64,000 nucleotides of DNA from RGDT01 sp964630925 (GCA_964630925.1 CAZVZK010000035.1:12097-76096), one strand, 5' to 3'; counted from the first letter of the stretch, positions 1 through 8,460 are shown. A program made the numbers and translations. The notes: generated from the sequence alone by a model not told the origin.

Positions 1-1
1 C

Positions 2-76
2 AACGGCTTCCCGCCGGTCGTGGTGGACGACAAGGAAGACAAGGCCAAGCCCGCCAAGGTGAAGGTGCCGAAATGA
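2..76 (+). CDS. 3' end of an upstream gene, cut by the window edge
   Basis: Only the last 24 codons are visible, ending in TGA at 74-76. The tail is rich in Lys and Asp (residues such as DDKEDKAKPAKVKVPK). Its stop overlaps the ATG of the TolC-type gene by four bases (ATGA), so the two are translationally coupled. In that position the usual partner would be an efflux adaptor (HlyD/MFP type) or an inner-membrane efflux component. That identity is inferred from the neighbour alone; the visible residues do not show it. Confidence 0.6.
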   Translation, partial: NGFPPVVVDDKEDKAKPAKVKVPK

Positions 77-1665
77 CGACCCGCGCCAGGACGGCATGCC
101 TGATGGCGGCGGTGCTGTGGGCCGCCGCTGCCGGCGGCACCCCGCCGGCGATCACCTTCGTCGCCGCGCCGCCAGCGGCGCCGCCGTCGCCGGTGCTGCC
201 CGCCCCCACCCCGGACAAGAAGGGGGCGGGGGCGGACAGGCCGCTGAGCCCGCCGCCGACCTTGGGCGGCCCGCTGGCCCCCGGTACGCCCCTGGGCACC
301 GAGGTGACGGCGGCGCCGCTGCTCTTGGAGGACGTGCTGGCCTCGGCCGACGCCTTCTTCCCAGGCATCCTCGCCGCCGAGCAGGAACGCGCCATCGCCG
401 CGGGGCGGCAGACCTCCGCGCGCGGGGCGTTCGACGTGTCCCTCCGCTCGGACGAGCTGTTCACGGGCGGCACTTACGACAACCAGCGCTACGGCATCGG
501 CCTGGGGCAGGCGACGCCGTTGCTGGGCATGTCCTACTTCGCCGGCTACCGGCTGGGCAGCGGGGCCTACCCGGTATACTACGGCGACCGCAAGACGGCG
601 GAGGGCGGCGAGTTCCGCGCCGGGGCGGTGCTCCCGCTGCTGCGTGGCCGCGAGATCGACCGCGCCCGGGCCGACGTGGAGAAGAGCGACATCGGCCGCG
701 CACTGGCCGAGCCGGCGGTGCGGCAGCAACGCCTGGACGTGGCCCGCGCCGCCGCCCGCGCCTACTGGTCGTGGGCCGCCGCCGGCCAGCGCTACCTCAT
801 CGCCCGCGACGTGCTGCGGATCGCCCGCGCCCGGGACGAGCAGCTCGGCAAGCGCGTGGCCACCGGCAACCTCGCCCGCATCGAGCAGGAGGACAACCGC
901 CGTGTGATCGTCGAGCGGGAGGCGCGCCTCGTCATCGCACTGCGCGCCTTCCAGCAGGCGGGCATCGCCCTCTCGCTTTACCACCGCGGCCCCGAGGGCC
1001 AGCCGCTCATGCCGTCGGCGGCTCAGCTGCCGGCGTTCTGCGCCCCCGCCCCGCCGCCGGACGAGGCGTCGCGGCTGGCCGAGCTGGAGGGGGCGTTCGC
1101 CCGCCGCCCGGAGGTCCAGCGCCTCACCCTGGAGCGTCAGCGGACGATGGTGGACCTGCGGCTGGCGGAGAACCAGATGCTGCCGGGGGTCAACCTGACG
1201 ATGGCGGCGGCGCAGGACGTGGGCTTCGGCAAGCGTTCGCCGCAGAGCACGTCGCCGCTGGCGCGCGAGACGTTCGAGGCCGGCGTCGTGATCGACGTGC
1301 CGCTGCAACGGCGCGACGCGCGCGGGCGCATCCAGGCCGGCCGGGCCGAGCTGGCCCGCCTCACCGCGCTGGAGCAGCTGGCCCGCGACCGCATCGCCCA
1401 GGAGGCCGCCGACGCCGCCAACGCCCTGGATCGCGCCTACGACCTGCTGCGGCGCGGCCGGGACAACCGCCTCCAGGCGTCGTACATCGAGGAGGCGGAG
1501 CGCCGGCTGTTCGACATCGGCAAGAGCGACCTGTTCCGGGTCAACCTCCGCGAGCTGGCGGCGGCGGAGGCCCGCCTGCTCGAGCTGGACGCGGCAGCCG
1601 AGTTCTACCGCGCCCTGGCCGACTACGCCGCCGCCCTCGGCCTGACGCCGGCCGAGAAGAGGTGA
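73..1665 (+). CDS. TolC family outer membrane efflux protein
   Basis: This 530-residue protein starts with a basic, Ala-rich signal peptide (about residues 1-30) and a Pro/Ala-rich linker. Two long helical, Ala/Arg/Glu-rich halves follow (about 80-330 and 340-525), typical of outer-membrane-factor proteins, which form a trimeric channel through the outer membrane and periplasm for drug or metal efflux or type I secretion. The C-terminal half has the usual pattern of an EAG-VIDVPL strand followed by a long RGRIQAGRAELARL helix. The length suits the family (430-530). It overlaps the upstream gene by ATGA, which fits an efflux operon with an adaptor. The stop lies next to repeat-like debris starting at 1,666. 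The substrate cannot be told from the sequence. Confidence 0.85.
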   Translation: MTTRARTACLMAAVLWAAAAGGTPPAITFVAAPPAAPPSPVLPAPTPDKKGAGADRPLSPPPTLGGPLAPGTPLGTEVTAAPLLLEDVLASADAFFPGILAAEQERAIAAGRQTSARGAFDVSLRSDELFTGGTYDNQRYGIGLGQATPLLGMSYFAGYRLGSGAYPVYYGDRKTAEGGEFRAGAVLPLLRGREIDRARADVEKSDIGRALAEPAVRQQRLDVARAAARAYWSWAAAGQRYLIARDVLRIARARDEQLGKRVATGNLARIEQEDNRRVIVEREARLVIALRAFQQAGIALSLYHRGPEGQPLMPSAAQLPAFCAPAPPPDEASRLAELEGAFARRPEVQRLTLERQRTMVDLRLAENQMLPGVNLTMAAAQDVGFGKRSPQSTSPLARETFEAGVVIDVPLQRRDARGRIQAGRAELARLTALEQLARDRIAQEAADAANALDRAYDLLRRGRDNRLQASYIEEAERRLFDIGKSDLFRVNLRELAAAEARLLELDAAAEFYRALADYAAALGLTPAEKR

Positions 1666-1674
1666 CACATCCGC

Positions 1675-1722
1675 CTCGGCTTCCGCCGCGCCGAGTGCGG
1701 GACCCTGTACCCGCCCGGCCAT
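1675..1722 (+). pseudogene. Scrap resembling the N-terminus of threonine synthase
   Basis: Read in frame, these 48 bases encode LGFRRAECGTLYPPGH. The intact threonine synthase 3 kb downstream (4,808 onward) encodes LGFRCAECGALYPPGP, and most of the 46 aligned bases are identical. The match starts ten bases after the TolC-type stop and ends abruptly at 1,722. The copy has lost the first zinc-ribbon Cys (FRR instead of FRC), has no start codon of its own and no continuation. It looks like a remnant of a duplicated or recombined gene. Confidence 0.55.
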
Positions 1723-1893
1723 CGAGGTATCGCCCCCAGGCCCTGCGACGCCACCTTGGCCGCGCTCGCCTGGCCTCGCGCCGCCTTATTCCGGCTCGGC
1801 CCGCTGACTTCGTGAGGGCGACGGATGGCCCACCATCACTGACCACACGGACGGCCCCGGGCGTCGGCCGCGCCGCCAGGCCTTCGGGATGGG
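1723..1893. other. Gene-free mosaic between two gene remnants
   Basis: Together with the scrap before it, this joins the TolC-type stop to the HAD remnant. I see no start codon with a Shine-Dalgarno sequence, no promoter-like hexamers and no hairpin. Base composition is like the coding DNA, which fits eroded gene sequence. Confidence 0.4.
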
Positions 1894-2334
1894 ATGTTGG
1901 GGCGGGTTCGTCGTGTCTGGCCATGGACGGAGAAGGTGTACGGCATCCCGCCGGAGCAGGTGATCGGCAGCACCGGCGGCTTGAAGTTCGAGATCGGCGA
2001 CGGCGCCCCGGTGGTCGTGAAACTCCCCACCCTCGTCCACAAGGACGACAAGGACGGCAAGCCGGTGGCCTTCCAGCGGCACATCGGCCGGCGTCCGGTC
2101 ATGTGTTTCGGCAACTCCGACGGCGACTACGAGATGCTCCGGTGGACTACCGCCGGCGTCGGCCCGCGGTTCGGCCTGATCGTCCACCACACCGACGGCA
2201 AGCGCGAGTACGCCTATGACCGCGAGTCCAAGGTCGGCCGGCTCGGCAAGGCCCTGGACGAGGCCGCCCGGCACGGGTGGTTGGTTGCCGACATGGCCAG
2301 GGACTGGAAGACCGTGTTCGCCTTCGAGAAGTGA
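1894..2334 (+). pseudogene. N-terminally truncated HAD-superfamily phosphatase
   Basis: The open frame encodes 146 residues. From about residue 9 (WPWTEKVYGIPPEQVIGS) it follows the C-terminal half of a secreted HAD phosphatase family, as I recall it. The hallmark FGNSDGDYEML (HAD motif IV, acidic residues for Mg2+), LVHHTDGKREYAYDR and a C-terminal DWKTVFAFEK are all present. Family members run to roughly 320-350 residues with a signal peptide. Here the N-terminal half, including the DxD nucleophile motif, is missing and is replaced by the unrelated sequence MLGRVRRV. No ribosome binding site precedes the ATG. A phosphatase without its nucleophile should be inactive, so I call it a pseudogene although the remaining frame is clean. 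Confidence 0.7.
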
Positions 2335-2673
2335 CCCCGGTCAGCTCACGCGCGTCCGTGCCTTTGGATCGAATTGCCGTTCACCCGGCGGCGGCCGACG
2401 CCTCCGGGCGGGCTACGCCTGTTCACGCCCCCACCTCGTAAGCGGCCCCTCGTGACCTCGTCCGGGCCTCGGCGTGACGTACTCAGGGGCCGAGTCGCAT
2501 GGCCCGTGACGCCCGGACGGATTCGCACGCACGCCCGTGTCGCCTTTGACGGTTAACACGTCGGCGGTGTGCCGACACGGGCACTGCGCACCGTTCTTCC
2601 CAGTGTGTTCGTGGCGTGAGAGCCGATCTTCACTCCTGGCTTGCCCCTCGGTCCTCATGGGAAAGGAAGCCCC
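2335..2673. other. Intergenic stretch without a gene
   Basis: There are 339 bases between the HAD remnant and the next gene. An inverted pair CGGCGGTGTGCCG near 2,562 could form a weak hairpin. TTGACG at about 2,546 has no convincing -10 partner 16-18 bases downstream. The open frames crossing it are Arg/Pro-rich and look like GC-driven shadows. Confidence 0.4.
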
Positions 2674-3684
2674 ATGTCCGCGCGATTGCCCCTTCTCGCC
2701 TTGACGATCTTGACGGCCCCTGCGCTCGCGCAGGTGCCCATCCTGTCCCCTGCGGACGCCGCCGTCCCGGCCGCGGCCACACCGTCTCCCATCCCCTCGT
2801 CGGGGGTGTGCGTCTGGCCCCAGGCCGACGCACCCGCCCCGGCGTCCGGGACCCGCGGGTTCTCCAACTTCATCGGGTTCATGAGCAACCCCATCCAGAA
2901 CGTCGATCCGCGCTCGCTCACCCAGGTCTGGCCTGTCTTCCTCGCGGGCTGGACCGACCCGTTCGGCCCGCTGCCGGATGCCAACTTCCAGGTGTACGGG
3001 GCCGGGATCAACCTCGCCCTGACGGAGCGTCTGAGCGTCGGCCTCAACCAGGGCGGCTATCAGGCCATCCAAACCGGCTCGGTGGGCGGCGGCCCGATCA
3101 CCCAGGTGATCGCCGCCCGCCGCGGGCTGGGGAACCAGACACGGACAGGCTTCCTCAACCTGGGCGGCTTCGCCCAGTACACCCTCGTCGCCAACGAGGA
3201 GAGCCAGACCCTGTTCACCGTCGGCACCCGCTTCGAGGTCCCTTCGGGGTCCACCGAGGTCTTCCAGGGGCGGGGGCCCGCGTACGTGTCGCCGTACATC
3301 ACCTTCGGCCAGGGGCTGGGCAACTTCCACCTGCTGGCCACGGCCGGGTACGAATTCCCGGCCCGCACCGGCAACACGGAGCTGCGGACGTTCTACTGCA
3401 ACGCCCACCTCGACTACCAGCTGATGGACTGGATCTACCCCCTCGTCGAGCTGAACTACGCGCGGGCGAGCGGCAGCACGGACGTGAACCTGCCGCTGGC
3501 CGGCAAGTTCTTCGAGCTCAGCAACTTCGAGGCCGTCGGCGAGGTGCTGACCATGGCCGTGGGTGTGAACTTCGTGCTCGTCCGCGACCGGCTGGAGCTG
3601 GGCGGTGCCTGGAGCACGCCGCTGTACACCCGCCGCGACTTCAACTTCAACTCGATGATCGTCAAGATGATCGTGCGGTTCTGA
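2674..3684 (+). CDS. Secreted barrel-like protein of unknown function
   Basis: I start this 336-residue protein at the ATG preceded by GGAAAGGAAG, because it directly begins a signal peptide (MSARLPLLALTILTAPALAQ). The mature part is rich in Gly, Asn, aromatic and alternating hydrophobic residues, in short beta-strand-like stretches such as TGFLNLGGFAQYTLVA and SPYITFGQGLGNFHLLATAG. It ends in an aromatic residue (KMIVRF), as outer-membrane beta-barrels do. It resembles uncharacterised planctomycete proteins annotated as hypothetical or outer-membrane. It converges on the truncated porin, with a possible shared terminator between them. The barrel assignment is inferred from pattern only. Confidence 0.75.
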   Translation: MSARLPLLALTILTAPALAQVPILSPADAAVPAAATPSPIPSSGVCVWPQADAPAPASGTRGFSNFIGFMSNPIQNVDPRSLTQVWPVFLAGWTDPFGPLPDANFQVYGAGINLALTERLSVGLNQGGYQAIQTGSVGGGPITQVIAARRGLGNQTRTGFLNLGGFAQYTLVANEESQTLFTVGTRFEVPSGSTEVFQGRGPAYVSPYITFGQGLGNFHLLATAGYEFPARTGNTELRTFYCNAHLDYQLMDWIYPLVELNYARASGSTDVNLPLAGKFFELSNFEAVGEVLTMAVGVNFVLVRDRLELGGAWSTPLYTRRDFNFNSMIVKMIVRF

Positions 3685-3745
3685 AAAACGAGCAGGCACG
3701 CCCGACGGCCCCTCCCGCGACGGCGGGGAGCCCCGGCCCCATCAC

Positions 3746-3766
3746 GGCCCGCCGGAACGGCGGGGC
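3746..3766. terminator. Hairpin between convergent genes
   Basis: CCCGCCG (3,748-3,754), loop GAA, CGGCGGG (3,758-3,764) is a perfect 7-bp stem. It sits between two converging coding regions. There is no T-tract on either side, so intrinsic termination is only possible, not shown. Confidence 0.3.
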
Positions 3767-3774
3767 CGGGCCGA

Positions 3775-4551
3775 TCAACGGCGGATCAGCAGAGTAATCG
3801 GCAGCCCCGTCAGGCGGGCCGTGTACGACCAGGTGTCCTGGTCCCCGGTGTTCTGCCCGGCGTTGTTGGCCCCGTTGCGGAATGCCCCCAACGCGAACAT
3901 CATGCGCTCGTCGTCCGGCCACCAGAACCCGCACACACCCCAGTTCCGCGCCGGGTCCAGCTCGTTCAAGGGCGAGCGCTCCAGGAACGTGACGAACGGC
4001 ACCCCGGTCGCCGCTTCTAAACTGAACGGCTCACGGAAATGGCCGACGCGTACCTCGCGGACGCCCGGGATGGCTGTCAGCCCGACGAACACATCGAGCA
4101 ACTGCACGTTGCCCCCGGCCAGCTCCACCTCGGACACCCACCGCGAGGAGTCGCCGATCACGCCCTGCGCCCCCAGCCGCACGCGGCGGAATCCGTAGCC
4201 GTTCTGCAGGTCACCGATCGTCGCCTTGCTTCCCCTCGACTGCCCGGCCATGACGGCTTCGGTTTCGATCAACCCGCGGACCCGGAATGTCGGCTTCAGG
4301 AACTCTTCCAGCGTTGGCGGCTGAGACTTGTCTCCAGCGGCCGCGGGCCGCGGCTCCGGGGCGAGGGGTTCGGCCCCCTTGACGGCCTCCCCGTTCATGG
4401 GCGTTGAAGCTGCCGGTGACGGGCCGCCTGACACCGAGGTGTCGGGGCCGGGGCTCGCGGCCTTCGGGCCTGACGAAGGCCGAACCTGTGCCTGCGCCAC
4501 GGCTCCGGACAGCACCGCAACCCCGATGAGGATGTAGGCGGACGGTTTCAT
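3775..4551 (-). pseudogene. Phosphate-selective porin (OprO/OprP-like), 3'-truncated
   Basis: The gene starts at 4,551 with a signal peptide (MKPSAYILIGVAVLSGAVAQAQ), followed by a low-complexity Pro/Ala/Gly linker. From about residue 95 it follows the porin O/P family, outer-membrane channels for phosphate or polyphosphate: FRVRGLIETEAVM, YGFRRVRLGAQGVIG, VRVGHFREPFSLE, LERSPLNELDPARNWGV, then DTWSYTARLTGLP. The frame ends at residue 258, just after the stretch that normally precedes the second half of the barrel; family members are about 450-500 residues. The last residues (ITLLIRR) do not resemble the family, so the 3' half has been lost by deletion or rearrangement. A strong promoter upstream suggests it is still transcribed. 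Confidence 0.7.
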
Positions 4552-4609
4552 GCAACAGCACCACTGCGTGCCGATAACGGCACACTCCAGCCTGCGAGGG
4601 TTGGCGCGG

Positions 4610-4638
4610 CTAATACGACGAGCCAGGCAGACAGTCAA
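4610..4638 (-). promoter_or_regulatory. Sigma70-like promoter of the truncated porin
   Basis: Read on the minus strand: -35 TTGACT (4,638-4,633), a 17-bp spacer, and -10 TATTAG (4,615-4,610). Both hexamers and the spacing are close to consensus. The -10 lies about 60 bases before the porin ATG. Confidence 0.6.
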
Positions 4639-4801
4639 GGTGAAAGTGAAGCCGTGAACCCGGTGAGCGGCGGGGCTGGGGGTATCGTCCTCCAGCACCG
4701 CGACCTGGACACTTTTGTTGTCCCCCGTGGGATAGGAGGGGTGCCCTTCGCTGCGCGCCCTGGTAAATTGTGTAAGCCGAGCCGGAGGGGAGGGCACCGC
4801 T

Positions 4802-5947
4802 TTGCTCCTGGGATTCCGCTGTGCCGAGTGCGGGGCGCTGTACCCGCCCGGCCCCTCGCAGTTCTGCCCGGAGGACTTCGCCGCCCTGGAGGCCGAGTAC
4901 GACCTCGCCGCCCGCCCGTGCCGACTCCTCCCGCTCGACGTGCCCGACATGCCCGGCGACACGCCGCTGATCGACGCCCCGCGCCTGGCCGAGGCCCTGG
5001 GCGTGGCCCGCGTGTGGGTGAAGGATGAGGGCGCGTGCCAGCCGTCCCTGTCGTTCAAGGACCGCGCCGTCGCCGTCGCCCTGGCCGCCGCCCGGCGCCT
5101 CGGCCTGACACGCATCGGCTGCTCGTCCACCGGCAACCTGGCCGCCAGCGTGGCCGCCCTGTGCGCCCGCCAGGGGCTGGAATGCGCCGTCCTCGTCCCC
5201 GCCGACGTGCCCGCGGAGCGCCTGGCCGTCCCCGCCGCGTTCGGGGCGAGGGTCTTCGCCGTCGAGGGCAATTACGACGCGGTGAACCGCCTCTGCAACG
5301 AGCTGGCCTTCGACGGCGGCTGGGGCTTCGTCAACATCAACCTCCGCCACTTCTACGTCGAGGGGTGCAAGGGCATCGGCCACGAGATCGCCGAACAGCT
5401 CGGCCGCCTGCCGCGACACGTCGTCGTGCCGATGGCGAGCGGCAGCCTGCTGCGGATGATCCACAAGGGGCTGCGTGAATGGGTGGCCCTGGGCCGCTGC
5501 CCCGATGCGCCCGTCCGCATGCACGGCGTCCAGGCCGCGGGGTGCAGCCCCATCGCGGCTGCCATCAAGGCGGGCGAGAGCGAGCCGCGTCTGGTGACGA
5601 GGCCGGACACCGTGGCGCACTCCCTCGCCGTGGGCGACCCCGGAGACGGTTACGCCGCCATGCGCCTGATCCGCGAGACGGGCGGCTGGGCCGAGGACGC
5701 ATCGGACGCCGAGATCGCCGAGGGCGTGCTGCTGCTGGCGAAGGCCGCCGGCGTGCTGGCGGAGCCGGCGGGCGGGGTGGCCGTGGCGGCGGCGCGGAAG
5801 CTGATCGCGTCGGGGCGGATCGGTGCGGCCGACGAGGTGGTGCTGGTGAACGGGGCAGGCGGGATGAAGTCGGCGGAGTGGTTGCTAGGATATACGGTGC
5901 CGCCGGCGCGGATCGCCGCGACACGCGAGGCGTTCGGGCGCCTGTGA
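4802..5947 (+). CDS. thrC: Threonine synthase
   Basis: Threonine synthase converts O-phosphohomoserine to threonine with pyridoxal phosphate, the last step of threonine biosynthesis. The 381-residue protein starts at TTG, eight bases after the strong Shine-Dalgarno GGAGGGGAGG (4,784-4,793); no in-frame ATG lies nearby. The N-terminus carries a small Cys-containing region (FRCAECGALYPPG). The PLP lysine is K86 in PSLSFKDRAV. SSTGNLAASVAALCARQGLECAVLVP is the phosphate-binding and substrate loop region, and LVNGAGGMKS near the C-terminus binds PLP phosphate. Paralogues such as cysteate synthase or other fold-type II enzymes cannot be excluded, but SLSFKDR and the zinc-ribbon start fit ThrC. A scrap of a second copy lies at 1,675. 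Confidence 0.88.
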   Translation: MLLGFRCAECGALYPPGPSQFCPEDFAALEAEYDLAARPCRLLPLDVPDMPGDTPLIDAPRLAEALGVARVWVKDEGACQPSLSFKDRAVAVALAAARRLGLTRIGCSSTGNLAASVAALCARQGLECAVLVPADVPAERLAVPAAFGARVFAVEGNYDAVNRLCNELAFDGGWGFVNINLRHFYVEGCKGIGHEIAEQLGRLPRHVVVPMASGSLLRMIHKGLREWVALGRCPDAPVRMHGVQAAGCSPIAAAIKAGESEPRLVTRPDTVAHSLAVGDPGDGYAAMRLIRETGGWAEDASDAEIAEGVLLLAKAAGVLAEPAGGVAVAAARKLIASGRIGAADEVVLVNGAGGMKSAEWLLGYTVPPARIAATREAFGRL

Positions 5948-6005
5948 GGCCGGGCCGCGCGGATCGTCGTTGCCAGGAAGGCAATCCTCTCTGCGGAGAC
6001 CCCCC

Positions 6006-6536
6006 ATGGCCACGACCACGGTCGAATGCCCGTTCTGCCACACCAGCAGCGACCCGGCGGCGACGTCGGGCTATTGCGAGTCGTGCGGCAGGCGTCTGCC
6101 CGTCTCGTCCGCGTACACGACGAGCAAGCGTGGCCGGCGTCTGCGCGGCGAGCTGTCGTCGGCGGAGCCGGAGGCGTTGCAGCCGAAGCAGCGGACCGCC
6201 GGGGCCCTGGTGACGGCGACGATCCTGCGCCTCGTCCTGGGCGGCGGGTTCCTGGTGCTGGGGCCGGTGTTCCTGGGGCGGACCTTGCTGCCGGAGTGGT
6301 TCCTGCCGGGGCTCCTGGGGTTCACCGTGGCGGGGACGGCGCTGTACGGCCTGCTGGCGTGGTGGGCGACGACGTCGCCGGTGCCGGCGGCGTACACGGC
6401 GCTGGGCGCCTTCCTGGCGATCTGGGCCGGCGTCCTGATCGCGTTCCCCGTGGCGTGGCCGCTGGCCCTGGTCGATCTGATCCTGCTCGGCTGCCTGGTG
6501 TACACCGTCATGATCTGCGGGCAGGACAGGCTGTAG
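6006..6536 (+). CDS. Zinc-ribbon membrane protein, unknown function
   Basis: The start at 6,006 follows GGAG (5,995-5,998) by seven bases and places a zinc ribbon at the very N-terminus: CPFCHTSS...GYCESCGRR (two CxxC pairs, about residues 7-29). A short basic linker follows, then about four hydrophobic segments (residues 60-170, including TILRLVLGGGFLVLGPVFLG and AIWAGVLIAFPVAWPLALVDLILL). At 176 residues it is a typical small zinc-ribbon/multi-TM protein, several of which are found in planctomycetes without known role. It follows thrC by 58 bases on the same strand and may share its transcript. Confidence 0.75.
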   Translation: MATTTVECPFCHTSSDPAATSGYCESCGRRLPVSSAYTTSKRGRRLRGELSSAEPEALQPKQRTAGALVTATILRLVLGGGFLVLGPVFLGRTLLPEWFLPGLLGFTVAGTALYGLLAWWATTSPVPAAYTALGAFLAIWAGVLIAFPVAWPLALVDLILLGCLVYTVMICGQDRL

Positions 6537-6550
6537 CGCGCGGGCAGATT

Positions 6551-6694
6551 CACCACGGAGACACAGAACAGAGGACAGAGGGGAAGAGGAAGAGGAGGAA
6601 GACAAGTAGGTAGGAAGGAGACGCCACGTCTTTGTCTTCTATCTCTCTGATTGTCCTGTCCATACTTCCCCCGGAGCCCCGTGCCTCCGTGCTG
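6551..6694. repeat. Imperfect palindromic element, purine-rich / pyrimidine-rich
   Basis: The left end CACCACGGAGACACAGAA (6,551 onward) is matched in reverse complement by the right end around 6,677-6,694 (CAGCACGGAGGCACGGAG when inverted). Between them lies a run of purines (GGGGAAGAGGAAGAGGAGGAAG) changing to a run of pyrimidines (TCTTTGTCTTCTATCTCTCT). It sits between two convergent genes. It looks like a dispersed palindromic repeat of the kind common in planctomycete intergenic DNA. Confidence 0.45.
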
Positions 6695-6718
6695 GATCCG
6701 CTCCCCTTCGGCCCCGTG

Positions 6719-8365
6719 TCACGCCATGCGGCCGAGGGTGACGACCGTCATGTCGTCGTGCGGCTCGCGGTCCCGGGCGTGCGTCTTCACCGCCTGCACG
6801 AGGCGCTCCATGAGGTCCCTGGGCCCGGCCTTCCCCGCCGCCTTGATCACCTTGTGGACGCCCTCGAACTCGAACCGCTCCCCGCGCACGTTCATCGACT
6901 CGTCCACGCCGTCCGTGAACATCACCAGGCAGTCGCCCGGCTCCAGCGTCGCCTGGCACGAGTCGAACGGCAGCCCCTCGATCATCCCCAGGGGCGGCCC
7001 GCCCACGTCCTTCGGCATCACCGGGAACAGATCCCCCGTGCCGGGGCGGTACAGCAGCGGCGAGGCGTGCCCGCCCGACATCATGGTGACCGTGTGCGTC
7101 GCCGGGTCGAGGATCACCACCACCAGCGTCACGAAGCGGTCCATCTGGTTGACGAAGTCGTACAGCAGGTCGTTCAACTTCGCCATCGCCGCCGTCGGCT
7201 CGCTCTCGGAGAGCATGCAGAAGCGGATGTCGCTGGCCACCTTGGCCATCACCAGCGACGCCGGCACCCCCTTGCCGGCCACGTCGCCCACCGCCACCAC
7301 CACCTTGCCGCTGGGCAGCGGGATGTAGCCGTAGTAGTCCCCGCCGACCTCCTTGGCGGCCTCGTAGAAGCCGTGGAACTCGTAGCCCGGCACCTTGGGG
7401 GCCGCCTTGGGGAGGAACTGCTTCTGGACCTCCTTGGCGAGGGCGAGGTCGCGTTTGGTCTTCTCCGTCGCCACCGTCTCCTCGAGCATGCGGGCGTTCT
7501 CGAGCGAGATCGCCGCCTGGTTGGCCACCGCGCACAGGAGCGTGAGGTCGTCCTTGGAGAACTTCTTGCTGCGGTCCTGGGTGTCGAGCTGGATGACGCC
7601 GAACGCCTTGCCGTCCGGCTTGCACAGGGGGGCGCACATCACCGAGCGGATGCGGAAATCGACCACCGACTGGCTGAGCTGGATGCGGTCGTCGCGCGTG
7701 GCGTCGTCGCTCAGGAAGGCCGCACCGGAGTCGATGGCCTTGCGGACGATGCTCCGGCTGTACTTGGCGTTGCCCTCGTCGGCGGCCCGGCGTGTCTTGA
7801 CCAGCCGGGGCTGGAGCTTGTCGCCCTCGCCGGACGTGATGAGGAAGCAGCGGTCGGCCTGCCGGAACAGGCTGAACAGGCTGTCGGCGATCTTGGGCAG
7901 CAGCGGGGGCAATTCCAGCGTGCGCGACAGGTTGTTCGAGATCTCGATGAGCAGGCGGAGCTTCTCCGCCGGGGTGCCTTCGAGCAGGGCGTTGCTGGCC
8001 TGGTTGACCGTCGCCTCCACGGTGCTGGGCCCGTCCTCGCTGTCCTCGCCGTCGGAGTCGCTGACCCCGGAGGGCGGCTGGTCGAGGAAGCAGGCGATGA
8101 AGTCGCAGATGCGGATGCGGTCGTTGTTCTTCAGCGCCGTCATGGCGTTGATGGCCTGGTTATTGACGAAGGTCCCGTTGCGGCTCTGCTTGTCCTCGAT
8201 GAAGAACTTGCCCGACTTGCGCACGACCTGGGCGTGCTCGCGGCTGACGCTGGTGAGGGGGATGACGATGCCGCAGTCGGGGTTGCGGCCGATGACGAAG
8301 CGGTCGCCGTCGAGGGGGATGACTTGCCCCTCGTTGGGCCCCTTCAAAATCTGGAGCGCGGCCAT
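6719..8365 (-). CDS. FHA-GAF-PP2C (RsbU/SpoIIE-type) serine phosphatase
   Basis: The 548-residue protein has three parts. An FHA domain (about 5-95) shows the phosphothreonine-binding residues G26-R27, S41/H44 and N63-G64. A GAF-like sensor domain covers about 135-300. A PP2C-type catalytic domain of the RsbU/SpoIIE group covers about 330-545, with the metal-binding stretches EVGGDYYGY and GDVAGKGVPASLVMA and a late FTDGVDESMN. Such proteins dephosphorylate anti-sigma-factor antagonists in partner-switching pathways, with FHA and GAF providing inputs. No anti-sigma or antagonist gene is nearby, so the target is unknown. The start follows AGGAG. It is divergent from the methyltransferase gene and ends in the palindromic element. 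Confidence 0.88.
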   Translation of the reverse strand: MAALQILKGPNEGQVIPLDGDRFVIGRNPDCGIVIPLTSVSREHAQVVRKSGKFFIEDKQSRNGTFVNNQAINAMTALKNNDRIRICDFIACFLDQPPSGVSDSDGEDSEDGPSTVEATVNQASNALLEGTPAEKLRLLIEISNNLSRTLELPPLLPKIADSLFSLFRQADRCFLITSGEGDKLQPRLVKTRRAADEGNAKYSRSIVRKAIDSGAAFLSDDATRDDRIQLSQSVVDFRIRSVMCAPLCKPDGKAFGVIQLDTQDRSKKFSKDDLTLLCAVANQAAISLENARMLEETVATEKTKRDLALAKEVQKQFLPKAAPKVPGYEFHGFYEAAKEVGGDYYGYIPLPSGKVVVAVGDVAGKGVPASLVMAKVASDIRFCMLSESEPTAAMAKLNDLLYDFVNQMDRFVTLVVVILDPATHTVTMMSGGHASPLLYRPGTGDLFPVMPKDVGGPPLGMIEGLPFDSCQATLEPGDCLVMFTDGVDESMNVRGERFEFEGVHKVIKAAGKAGPRDLMERLVQAVKTHARDREPHDDMTVVTLGRMA

Positions 8366-8460
8366 CTCGAGGGCTCCTGCGAACGGGCGTCCCGGCAGCT
8401 AGGATGGTGGGAGAAGCCGGCACGGTCCGCCGGTTCGATTCTAGTCGGGCGGCCCCCCCA

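Noticed and set aside
96..2219. Plus-strand frame of 707 codons over the TolC-type gene
   Set aside because: Pro/Arg/Gly-biased, with no domain features. The overlapping frame at 73-1,665 shows a signal peptide and family motifs.
4611..4619. TAATACGAC resembling the core of a phage T7 promoter
   Set aside because: Only nine bases match. The same bases are better explained as the complement of the -10 TATTAG of the porin promoter.
8431..8440. GGTTCGATTC, a tRNA T-loop-like sequence
   Set aside because: No matching acceptor, D or anticodon arms can be built around it, and it lies between two divergent coding regions.
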